The notes beneath the pieces were generated by a model. It ran no database searches and was not told the DNA's origin. It worked only from the letters and a program-made list of their open reading frames with translations. Below, piece by piece: positions 31,407-39,771 of a stretch of 64,000 nucleotides of DNA. This stretch comes from Planctomycetota bacterium. Its GTDB lineage: Bacteria; Planctomycetota; UBA1135; UBA2386. How positions within the stretch are numbered: the stretch's first letter is position 1; each line of letters begins with the position of its first letter. Location: contig JALORC010000004.1 of assembly GCA_025459175.1 (NCBI GenBank), forward strand, positions 100,754 through 164,753. Direction: 5' to 3'. A program made the translations under genes and the position numbers.

Positions 31407-33389
31407 ATGAAGAACGAGCGTTTCGCCGAAGACCCGGACCCGCGCACTGGCGACCTCCATGTCGCGGTTCGCGACCTCCTCCGAAGCCGTGGCTGGCTTG
31501 ACCAACGTCGCTTGGCTGACTCGCGACGCTGGATTCCCGATGAGCTCAGCTCGGCAGTAGAGAAGTCGTTGGTCGACTTCTTCGCTGCGTGGCACCAGCA
31601 CGTTGACCTCGTCGACGTCCGCTGGCTGGACATCGCGAAAGCGCTCGGTGCTGCTCCTGAAAGTGATCCGTTTCTGGAAGACCCACGACACGACTTGTGC
31701 GAGCTGTTCTGCCTCGTGGCGGGCATCGGTGATGCCGGTCGAGCCTTCGACAAGGCGGTGGGCCAGGCCGGCCTGCTGCCCGAACGGCGCAGCGACCAGG
31801 ACCTGCGAACTCTGGCTACTTCGATCCGGGGGATCGATCGAGAGCACTTCGCCGACGTCGAGTTGCCAGGCAAGTCTGGTCTGTTGTTCGAGCGAATCGT
31901 GCGGTGGCCATTTACCACGGGCGGCGCGGCGATCGATTGGAAGGGGGCCGGGTTCCGATGTGACCTCCAGCGCTACTGCGAGTGCACGGGGCTGGACTTG
32001 TCCGAGGTCGATGACGAGCGGTCGCCACCGCGTTGCGACAGGTCACTCGGCCAGCCACAGAACCTCGGCACCTGGCTCGAGGTTCTCGGACTGAAGGTCG
32101 CGGGGGAGTGGTTTGCTGGTTGCCTCCAGCGGACGCCGAGGACCAACCGGCGCGATCAGGTCTCGGCCGCGGCTGCAAAGCTGCGCGAGGGACTCGAAGC
32201 GTGGATGGTCATCGAAGGGCACGCCGCGGGCGCCTTCTCGAGCGCCGGCCCCGAGTTCCAGGACGAGGCAGGTAAGGTCTTTGCAGCACTGTTGGAGCAC
32301 GCGATCGATGTGCGCTTGGAGGCCGAGCCTGATAACGCATGGTTCCGTTTCGAGCCCAACTCGGTCGCAAGCCGGCGCATGTGGTTCGCTCGTGCCGGCT
32401 TCGATGGTCGCGCCGAGCGCATGCCGGCCGGTGTTGCCACCAAGTGGGGGCGACTCGTGAAGCAAGAGCTGAGCTCGTTTCGACCGCTGCTCGAACAGGA
32501 AGACAGGTTGCCCGACGGATGGAAGGAATGCGTCTTGTCATTCCTCGTCGCCGAGAATTCCCGAGTTGTTGCCAGCACCGAACTCGAGCGTGAATCGATG
32601 CTCGTCCGGGAGAGGCGCCGCGTCGCCGAGCGCTGCCACGACCTCACACTCCTCTACCCCGGCGAACGCTTCGAGCGCGGTCGCGAGCATTTCCTCGCCT
32701 GTGCCGACCAGGTCCTCCAGCTCGAAGGACTTTGGGAAGGCATGCGCCAACTGCTGCTTGCCATGCGGGCCCTGAAGTCGCCATGCGTTGCCGTGGACTT
32801 GCGCTACTGGGATGAACCGGGTGTCAAGGCGTCGCACCACCCGCGGCAACCGGAGGAGCCCTGGCGTTGCATCCCGGCGAAGCTCGTCGCGAGCTTCCAT
32901 GCGCTCGTCGGCAAGGAAGAAGCCAAGGACCCGGAGCTCAAAGCACTGCGCAGCCAGTTCGCCGATTTTTGTCTCAAAGGCCTCCGCGACAAGTGGAACG
33001 AGAAGCAGCGTGCAGAAGCGGAGTCAAACGGACGCGAGCGTACCAACGACGACATGGTCGAGTCCTCTCCGGAGTGGCGCTACTGCCGCGTTCGCGCCGC
33101 GAAGACGCTGGCCATCAATCCGGAAGGTCGTGGTCACCGCCTCCTGCAGACGTCATCCGAGATCGATCCCGATCCGAAAGTGCGCGAGGTGGCCAACGAT
33201 GCCTACCAGAGCCTGCGGCGCGGAGTCACCTTGCCCGAAGGGATGTCACCGCGCCGCGCCGTGCTCGGTGCCTTCTGGTGGCTGCGGCAAGCGCACCTGA
33301 AGGCACTCGGCTACGAGATCGATCGCGATGGTGCTCAGCGCACCCGTATCAAGGAATTGAGTCGAACCAAGGAATCCGAACGAAACTGA
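31407..33389 (+). CDS. Large soluble protein of unknown family
   Basis: The product has 660 residues with no signal peptide or membrane segment. It is rich in charged and aromatic residues, mainly helical by eye, for example VRDLLRSRGWLDQRRLADSR, EKSLVDFFAAWHQHVDLVDV and RERRRVAERCHDLTLLYPGE. The C-terminal part has EVANDAYQSLRRGVTLPEGM and SPRRAVLGAFWWLRQAHLKA, which look like a helical bundle. I recognise no nuclease, ATPase, helicase or HTH motif. The ATG follows GAGGGGCATCCAAG. It lies between the toxin-antitoxin pair with tRNA-Val on one side and the DUF2325-radical SAM pair on the other, so it is probably accessory. It could be a defence or phage-related protein, but that is only context. 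Confidence 0.75.
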   Translation: MKNERFAEDPDPRTGDLHVAVRDLLRSRGWLDQRRLADSRRWIPDELSSAVEKSLVDFFAAWHQHVDLVDVRWLDIAKALGAAPESDPFLEDPRHDLCELFCLVAGIGDAGRAFDKAVGQAGLLPERRSDQDLRTLATSIRGIDREHFADVELPGKSGLLFERIVRWPFTTGGAAIDWKGAGFRCDLQRYCECTGLDLSEVDDERSPPRCDRSLGQPQNLGTWLEVLGLKVAGEWFAGCLQRTPRTNRRDQVSAAAAKLREGLEAWMVIEGHAAGAFSSAGPEFQDEAGKVFAALLEHAIDVRLEAEPDNAWFRFEPNSVASRRMWFARAGFDGRAERMPAGVATKWGRLVKQELSSFRPLLEQEDRLPDGWKECVLSFLVAENSRVVASTELERESMLVRERRRVAERCHDLTLLYPGERFERGREHFLACADQVLQLEGLWEGMRQLLLAMRALKSPCVAVDLRYWDEPGVKASHHPRQPEEPWRCIPAKLVASFHALVGKEEAKDPELKALRSQFADFCLKGLRDKWNEKQRAEAESNGRERTNDDMVESSPEWRYCRVRAAKTLAINPEGRGHRLLQTSSEIDPDPKVREVANDAYQSLRRGVTLPEGMSPRRAVLGAFWWLRQAHLKALGYEIDRDGAQRTRIKELSRTKESERN

Positions 33390-33484
33390 AGCAACCCAAC
33401 CCAAGAACCAACTGAGTGCACATGGCGCCCATACCGGGTGCCGCGCCTTCGCCGCCGCGAAGGTTGCACGAGGGATCGGCAGAC

Positions 33485-33500
33485 CCCCCGCCTGCGGGGG
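33485..33500 (+). terminator. Hairpin upstream of the DUF2325 gene
   Basis: CCCCCG pairs with CGGGGG around a CCTG tetraloop, a compact 6-bp GC stem 29 bp before the next ATG and about 95 bp after the orphan gene's stop. It may end the upstream transcript or act in the leader. Confidence 0.35.
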
Positions 33501-33528
33501 TACCAGACCACGCCAAGGAACTCTCACC

Positions 33529-33903
33529 ATGAACACCCAAGACCACTCCGTACTGTCATCTCTGCGCGGCAAGTCCATCGCCATCTTCGGCGGGGAGCCC
33601 CGCGAGCCGGCCCGTCTCCGGCTCGAACAAGAACTCGGCTGCCGCGCGATCCACTTCGCATCACGCGAGAGCGACGCCTCGGCCCGGCGCTTCGCCAGGT
33701 TCGAGCACCAGTTCTTCGACCTCGTGGTCTGGATCTGGGGTTGCTCGCGCACCGCGCACGGCGATTACGTCCGGGATGCCGCGCGCCGACGGGGCATTCC
33801 GTTCCTGGTGGTGCGGTCGTTCCCGCATCCGAACCGGCTGGGGCAGGAACTCGCCAATCGCCATCTCCTCGGTGCCCTCGCGTTGGTCGGGGGTGCGCGA
33901 TGA
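33529..33903 (+). CDS. DUF2325-like small protein
   Basis: The product has 124 residues. It starts with a short leader then KSIAIFGGEPREPARLRLEQ, an alpha/beta beginning like DUF2325 proteins. The motif order continues with CRAIHFASRESD, HQFFDLVVWIWGCSRTAHGD, and RGIPFLVVRSF. In DUF2325 the middle aspartate and the following small residue-His patch are typical. The biochemical role of this family is not established; it is often near tRNA or DNA-processing genes. AAGGAAC lies 8 bp before the ATG. Its TGA overlaps the radical SAM ATG, so the two proteins are probably used together. Confidence 0.75.
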   Translation: MNTQDHSVLSSLRGKSIAIFGGEPREPARLRLEQELGCRAIHFASRESDASARRFARFEHQFFDLVVWIWGCSRTAHGDYVRDAARRRGIPFLVVRSFPHPNRLGQELANRHLLGALALVGGAR

Positions 33904-35171
33904 ACCGGCGCCTCGTCCTCCTGAACTTGCCGTTCCTGCGCACGAAGGACCCACGCGCAACGCTCGGCGATGTCTCGCTGCGTGCGCGGCTGACCCGCGA
34001 TCGCGACATCGACGTGGCATCGGTCACCTGGGCGGTCAACACACCTGGGGCCGACCGCGGGGCGCTCGCGGAAGCCCTGATGGACGAACTCGGTCGCGGC
34101 GACCCGATGCTCGGCGTCGGCTGCTACGTGTGGAACGAACCCGTTGTGCAGTGGCTCCTTCCCGAGCTGCGGCGGCGTGGGTTCCGTGGCGCCATCGTTC
34201 TCGGCGGTCCGCAGATCACCTACGCCGGGGCTGGTGTCGACCGCGACTACCCGCATGCCGATATCTTCATTCGTGGCTACGGCGAAGATGCGCTGGCGAA
34301 CCTCGTTTGCGGCAGCGGTCCGGATGGCGCGATCCCCGGTGTCAGCTACGCGGGCCGGGACCACACCGTGACCTTCGCCAAGGTCGACTACGGGCTCTTG
34401 GAGTCGCCCATCGTGTCCGGCCTGTTGCCGCTGGGTGGCTTCCAGCGCTGGGAGACGCAACGCGGCTGCCTGTACCGCTGTGCGTTCTGCCAGTGGCCGG
34501 GCGGTATCGACGGCATGCACCGCCTCGCCCGCAGACGCATCGAGCTCGAGAGCGAGATGCTGGCCGGGTCGGCTACCGAGGAAATCGCCATTCAGGACCC
34601 CATCTTCAACAGTGATCCCCGCGACTGGCTCTCACCCCTCGTGGCCCTGGATCGCCACGGCTACCGGGGGCGGCTGGCGATGCAGTTGCGGCCCGAGACC
34701 TTCACCGGAGTCGAGGACTTCCTGCGGCTGTCGCTCGCCCATCGCTGCAAACTGGAGTTCGGGCTCCAGACCATCCACCGGGAGGAGATGGAGGTGATCC
34801 TGCGGAACAACAACCTCGGCAAGTGCCGCGAGGTGTTCGCCGGGCTGCGCGAGGCCGGCGCCTTCGTCGAGATCACGCTCATCTACGGACTGCCCAACCA
34901 GACGCTCGACTCGTTCCGCCGCAGCGTTGACTTCGCGCAGGAGAACGCGACCGCGGTGCGCGCCTTCCCGTTGCTGCTGCTGCGGGGGACGCCGCTGTAT
35001 TGCCGGCGAGACGAACTCGGCCTGGTCGAGGACGAGTCCGAGATCCCACAGGTCGTGGCGTCGCCGACTTTCGGTCGCGAGACCCATGGTCAGATGGCCA
35101 TGATCGCCCACGAGCTTGCGCAGCATGCAGAGGTCCAGGCCGCAGAGTGGCGCCGCGTACTGGCGACCTGA
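33900..35171 (+). CDS. B12-binding domain radical SAM enzyme
   Basis: The product has 423 residues. The N-terminal 150 residues form a cobalamin-binding Rossmann-type domain: MLGVGCYVWNEPVVQWLLPE, GAIVLGGPQITYAG and ADIFIRGYGEDALANLV. The radical SAM core begins with TQRGCLYRCAFCQWPGG (CX3CX2C for a 4Fe-4S cluster). Later motifs are IQDPIFNSDPRDW, LEFGLQTIHREEM and VEITLIYGLPNQTLDSFRRS. Members of this class carry out methylations or rearrangements on natural products, cofactors or RNA. The substrate is unknown. It is translationally coupled to the DUF2325 gene and lies in the tRNA-Val linked island. Confidence 0.9.
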   Translation: MNRRLVLLNLPFLRTKDPRATLGDVSLRARLTRDRDIDVASVTWAVNTPGADRGALAEALMDELGRGDPMLGVGCYVWNEPVVQWLLPELRRRGFRGAIVLGGPQITYAGAGVDRDYPHADIFIRGYGEDALANLVCGSGPDGAIPGVSYAGRDHTVTFAKVDYGLLESPIVSGLLPLGGFQRWETQRGCLYRCAFCQWPGGIDGMHRLARRRIELESEMLAGSATEEIAIQDPIFNSDPRDWLSPLVALDRHGYRGRLAMQLRPETFTGVEDFLRLSLAHRCKLEFGLQTIHREEMEVILRNNNLGKCREVFAGLREAGAFVEITLIYGLPNQTLDSFRRSVDFAQENATAVRAFPLLLLRGTPLYCRRDELGLVEDESEIPQVVASPTFGRETHGQMAMIAHELAQHAEVQAAEWRRVLAT

Positions 35172-35173
35172 CC

Positions 35174-35188
35174 GCCGGTTCCACCGGC
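35174..35188 (+). terminator. Possible terminator hairpin after the radical SAM gene
   Basis: GCCGGT pairs with ACCGGC over a TCC loop (6-bp stem) three bases after the stop codon. No T-run follows. Confidence 0.4.
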
Positions 35189-35389
35189 CGCTCCGCGGGG
35201 CGCCCTCGGCCCAGTCGGCCCGGATCGGACCTGCCGAGGATCTCGCGGAATCGCGACCGCCCTCCTCAGCCCCTTCGTAGTGAATCCGCACCCGAGGTTG
35301 GCCTCAGGGTATCTCCGGCTTGAGCGACGAGGTGGCAAGTCGCTAGCCTGTTCGGGCTCCGAAGTCGGTCAGCCTCGGTTCTGCACCTC

Positions 35390-36034
35390 ATGACGCAGTC
35401 TTTCCGTTCGTCCCGTTCGCGCGGGTTCTTCGTGTCTTCGTTCTGTCTGGGATTGGTCGCCTGCGGTGGCGGGGGAGGGGGCACGCCGAGCGTGCCGGCG
35501 CAGGTGCCGAGCGGCACCGGGCGCACGACGATCCAGATGATCGGCACGTGGGAGATCCGCGCCGCCACCGTGCTCGAGTCCAACGATCCGGCGGCGCTGC
35601 CGCCGCTGAACGGCACGCGCATCGTCATCGGCGTCGACCAGGTCGAGCGCATCAACGGGTTCAGCGTCAGTCGGCAGGATCTCGAAGCCGTCGTCGGCGT
35701 GCCGCTGCGGTGGTACTTCAACCGGGCCGACGGCCGCACCGTCATCTACGGCGCCAGCGTCGATCTGTCGGCGCAGGGTGGCATCGTCGAGGAGGTCGGT
35801 CTCGCCGGTGGTTCCGTCGACGAGAACACCATCTCCGTCGAGCAGTTCAACAGCCGCCGGGCCACGCCGCAGGCGTCCGAGCTGTTCACCCGCGCGCGCT
35901 TCACGTTGGCGCGGATCGCGCCGTCGTCGGTGCAGCTGGAGCCGGCGGTCGACGGCAGCGAAGCCTCGGTGTCGACGCAGCCGAAGCCGGCGCCCGGGCT
36001 CGCCGAGGCGATGCCCGGTCTGTTGCCGCGCTGA
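35390..36034 (+). CDS. Predicted lipoprotein of unknown function
   Basis: The product has 214 residues. GFFVSSFCLGLVAC is a good lipobox, followed by a Gly-rich spacer. The mature part starts with IQMIGTWEIRAATVLESNDP and continues with LNGTRIVIGVDQVERINGF, a pattern like lipocalin-type or META-like small beta-barrels, but the family is not certain. The C-terminal 30 residues are low complexity. It precedes the bufferin operon by 79 bp; whether they are related is unknown. Confidence 0.75.
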   Translation: MTQSFRSSRSRGFFVSSFCLGLVACGGGGGGTPSVPAQVPSGTGRTTIQMIGTWEIRAATVLESNDPAALPPLNGTRIVIGVDQVERINGFSVSRQDLEAVVGVPLRWYFNRADGRTVIYGASVDLSAQGGIVEEVGLAGGSVDENTISVEQFNSRRATPQASELFTRARFTLARIAPSSVQLEPAVDGSEASVSTQPKPAPGLAEAMPGLLPR

Positions 36035-36113
36035 CGCGGCTCGCGGCGCGGTGGCCGCGGAATTCGCGACGGCTCGGACCTGCGCGGGGCGAGCGACGTA
36101 TCAGCGGCCTCGC

Positions 36114-36473
36114 ATGAAGAAGACTCGTTCCACGCTCGTGTCGGCCGCGGTCGCCGGTTTGTTGCTCGGCTCCGTCTCGACCTCTCTGACCTCCTGCTCC
36201 TCGGCCGCCGCGATGGAGGCGTCGATGGACAAGCATGCCTGCAAGGGCATGAACGCCTGCAAGGGCCAAGGCGCCTGCAAGTCCGGCGACAACGGCTGCG
36301 CCGGCAAGAACAGCTGCAAGGGTCATGGCGGTTGCGCGACCGCGGCGCACCACGCGTGCAAGACCCACAACGCGTGCAAGGGCCAGGGCGGCTGCAAGTC
36401 GGGCAACAACGGTTGCGCCGGCAAGAACAGCTGCAAGGGCAAGGGCGGTTGCGCGGTCCCGGTCAAGCACTGA
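36114..36473 (+). CDS. bufA2: Bufferin-type Cys-rich precursor (BufA2-like) with internal duplication
   Basis: The product has 119 residues. The N-terminal 36 residues are a signal sequence whose end, TSLTSC, also fits a lipobox. The rest is two similar halves of about 40 residues: ACKGMNACKGQGACKSGDNG with CAGKNSCKGHGGC, and ACKTHNACKGQGGCKSGNNG with CAGKNSCKGKGGC. This gives 12 evenly spaced Cys in Lys/Gly-rich context. This matches the bufferin (BufA2) ribosomally made metal-binding peptides. Their Cys residues are modified by a DUF692 enzyme with a DUF2063 partner; both follow here. The peptide likely protects against copper or similar metals in the envelope. Copy number and lipidation are unusual points. 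Confidence 0.85.
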   Translation: MKKTRSTLVSAAVAGLLLGSVSTSLTSCSSAAAMEASMDKHACKGMNACKGQGACKSGDNGCAGKNSCKGHGGCATAAHHACKTHNACKGQGGCKSGNNGCAGKNSCKGKGGCAVPVKH

Positions 36474-36495
36474 GACTCGTCAAGCTCGGAGCCAT

Positions 36496-36515
36496 CGGGC
36501 GCGTGCGCGCGCCCG
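36496..36515 (+). promoter_or_regulatory. Strong hairpin between bufferin precursor and modifying enzyme
   Basis: CGGGCGCG pairs with CGCGCCCG around a TGCG tetraloop, a perfect 8-bp stem in the 49-bp gap, followed by TT and ending 7 bp before the DUF692 ATG. It could attenuate read-through or protect the upstream mRNA so that the precursor is made in excess over its enzyme. It also could hide the enzyme's ribosome binding site. Confidence 0.5.
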
Positions 36516-36522
36516 TTCCCGC

Positions 36523-37377
36523 ATGCACTCCCTCGTCGATCTCGTCGGCACCGATCTCGGCATCGGGGTCGGTCTGCGCACCCCGCACTACGCGACGCTG
36601 CTCGGCGAGCGCCCGGCCGTCGACTGGCTCGAGATCCTGTCCGAGAACTACCTGCACACCGGCGGTCGACCGCTGCACGTGCTCGATGAGATCGGCGCGC
36701 ACTACCCGGTCGTGATGCACGGCGTGTCGATGAACATCGGCAGCACCGATCCACTCGACCGCGCCTACCTGAAGGCGCTGAAGGCGCTGCAGCAGCGCTG
36801 CGGCGCGCGCTGGATCAGCGACCACCTGTGCTGGACCGGCGTCGACGGCAAGCACCTGCACGATCTGCTGCCGATTCCGTACACCAAGGCCACGCTGCGC
36901 CATCTCGTGCAGCGGGTGCGGGCCGTGCAGGACCTGCTCGAGCAGCCGCTGGTGCTGGAGAACCCGAGCACCTACCTGCAGTTCGCCGACGCGGACTTCA
37001 CCGAGCCGCAGTTCCTGCAGGAGCTCACCGCGGCGACCGGATGCGGCTTGCTGATGGACGTCAACAACGTGTTCGTGTGCGCCGAGAACCACGGTTTCGA
37101 CGCCGAGGCCTACCTGCGCGCGGTGCCGTGGGATCACGTCGTCTACTTCCATCTCGCCGGTCACACGGTGCACGCGACGCATCGACTCGACACCCACGAC
37201 CGCCCGGTCTGCAAGGAGGTCTGGCAGCTCTACGCGCTCGCGCACCGGCTCAGCGGCGGCCGCTCGACGCTGCTCGAGTGGGACGGCTCCATCCCTGATT
37301 TCGCGACCGTGCACGCGGAGGCGAGGAAGGCGTTGCGCCATCGTCGCGCGCCCGCCTCGGCCGGAGGTCGCCGGTGA
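36523..37377 (+). CDS. bufB: DUF692 multinuclear iron oxidase (BufB)
   Basis: The product has 284 residues. DUF692 landmarks are all visible: GIGVGLRTPHYATLL, DWLEILSENYL, VVMHGVSMNIGSTDPL, ARWISDHLCWTG, PLVLENPSTYLQFA, LLMDVNNVFVCAENHGFD and VVYFHLAGH. These supply the His, Glu, Asp and Asn ligands of the TIM-barrel multinuclear iron centre. MNIO enzymes modify Cys in precursor peptides, here presumably the Cys-rich precursor 49 bp upstream. ATG 36523 begins the family's N-terminus. The stop overlaps the GTG of the DUF2063 gene (GTGA), so enzyme and partner are coupled. Confidence 0.92.
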   Translation: MHSLVDLVGTDLGIGVGLRTPHYATLLGERPAVDWLEILSENYLHTGGRPLHVLDEIGAHYPVVMHGVSMNIGSTDPLDRAYLKALKALQQRCGARWISDHLCWTGVDGKHLHDLLPIPYTKATLRHLVQRVRAVQDLLEQPLVLENPSTYLQFADADFTEPQFLQELTAATGCGLLMDVNNVFVCAENHGFDAEAYLRAVPWDHVVYFHLAGHTVHATHRLDTHDRPVCKEVWQLYALAHRLSGGRSTLLEWDGSIPDFATVHAEARKALRHRRAPASAGGRR

Positions 37378-38222
37378 CGGCTCGTTCGTTGCGCCGTCTG
37401 CAACAGTGGTTCGCCGGCGTGGTCGAGCACCGCGGCACCGCCGCCGACGCGCTGCACAGTGGCCCGCTCGCGCGGATCGTGCCACCGGCGAAGGTCGACG
37501 CCGTGATCGCCGCCAATCCGCGGCTGGACGCGGCCGGCATGCTGGACATCTACAACGGCGGCTACCTGGCGCGCCTCGTCGAAGTGCTCGAAGGCGACTA
37601 CGCGGCGGTGCGCCAGCTGCTCGGCGAGGCGGGCTTTCGCGACCTGGTCGCCGCCTATCTCGCCGCGTACCCGAGTCGCCACCCCAACCTCAACCGCCTC
37701 GGCCGCCACTTCCCGGCCTTCGTGCGCACGCGTCGTCGATTGCCGAAGCGTGCGTTCGTCACCGAGCTCGCCGAACTCGAACTGGCGCTGTGCCTCGCGT
37801 TCGACGCCCCGGAGTTCACGGCGATGACGCCGGCGGCGATCGCCGCGGTGCCGCCCGCGCGCTGGGACCGCGCACGCCTGTGCGCCAATCCGTCGCTGCA
37901 GCTGCTGACGTTCCGGTTCCCGGTCGATCGTTGCTACCAAAACTGGAAGGACGGCGGCGAACTGGTCGTGCCCGCCGCCGAACGCAGCTGGTTGGTGGTG
38001 CATCGGCGCGAGGACCGGGTCTGGCGGCAGCGGTTGTCGCGGGTGCAGTTCGGCGTGCTGCAGCGGTTGTGCCGCGGGGCGCCGCTGGCCGAGGCGCTGG
38101 CGGTGGCGCGGGCCGGGGAGCCGGTCGGCGACTGGTTCGCCGGCTTCGCGCGCGACGGTCTGTTCACCGGGTTGGGCCGCAGCCGGCACAGTGCGCCGAC
38201 GGAACCGAGCCGCCGCGCTTGA
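37374..38222 (+). CDS. bufC: DUF2063 partner protein (BufC-like)
   Basis: The product has 282 residues from GTG 37374, overlapping the bufB stop. Residues 1-100 match the DUF2063 N-terminal domain: LRRLQQWFAGVVEHRGT, LDIYNGGYLARLVEVLEGDY and YPSRHPNLNRLGRHFPAFV. The second half has ELAELELALCLAFDAPEF, a typical all-helical to beta transition, and SWLVVHRREDRVWRQRLSRV. In MNIO systems this partner binds the precursor leader and helps the DUF692 enzyme. It is intact, so the operon appears complete in its three core parts. Confidence 0.9.
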   Translation: MTARSLRRLQQWFAGVVEHRGTAADALHSGPLARIVPPAKVDAVIAANPRLDAAGMLDIYNGGYLARLVEVLEGDYAAVRQLLGEAGFRDLVAAYLAAYPSRHPNLNRLGRHFPAFVRTRRRLPKRAFVTELAELELALCLAFDAPEFTAMTPAAIAAVPPARWDRARLCANPSLQLLTFRFPVDRCYQNWKDGGELVVPAAERSWLVVHRREDRVWRQRLSRVQFGVLQRLCRGAPLAEALAVARAGEPVGDWFAGFARDGLFTGLGRSRHSAPTEPSRRA

Positions 38223-38256
38223 GTGCGGGCCCCACGTCGGTTCGCATCCGGGCGCC

Positions 38257-39753
<1,497 letters not shown>

Positions 39754-39771
39754 GCGGCCGCGCGCGTGGCC

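Noticed and set aside
31121..31501. A plus-strand open frame of 126 codons beside tRNA-Val
   Set aside because: Arg/Pro-rich, overlaps the start of the 660-residue gene in another frame, and has no ribosome site.
36232..36465. Regularly spaced CKG-type repeats that might look like a CRISPR or VNTR
   Set aside because: They are codons of the bufferin precursor with duplicated halves; units are short, in frame and not spacer-separated.
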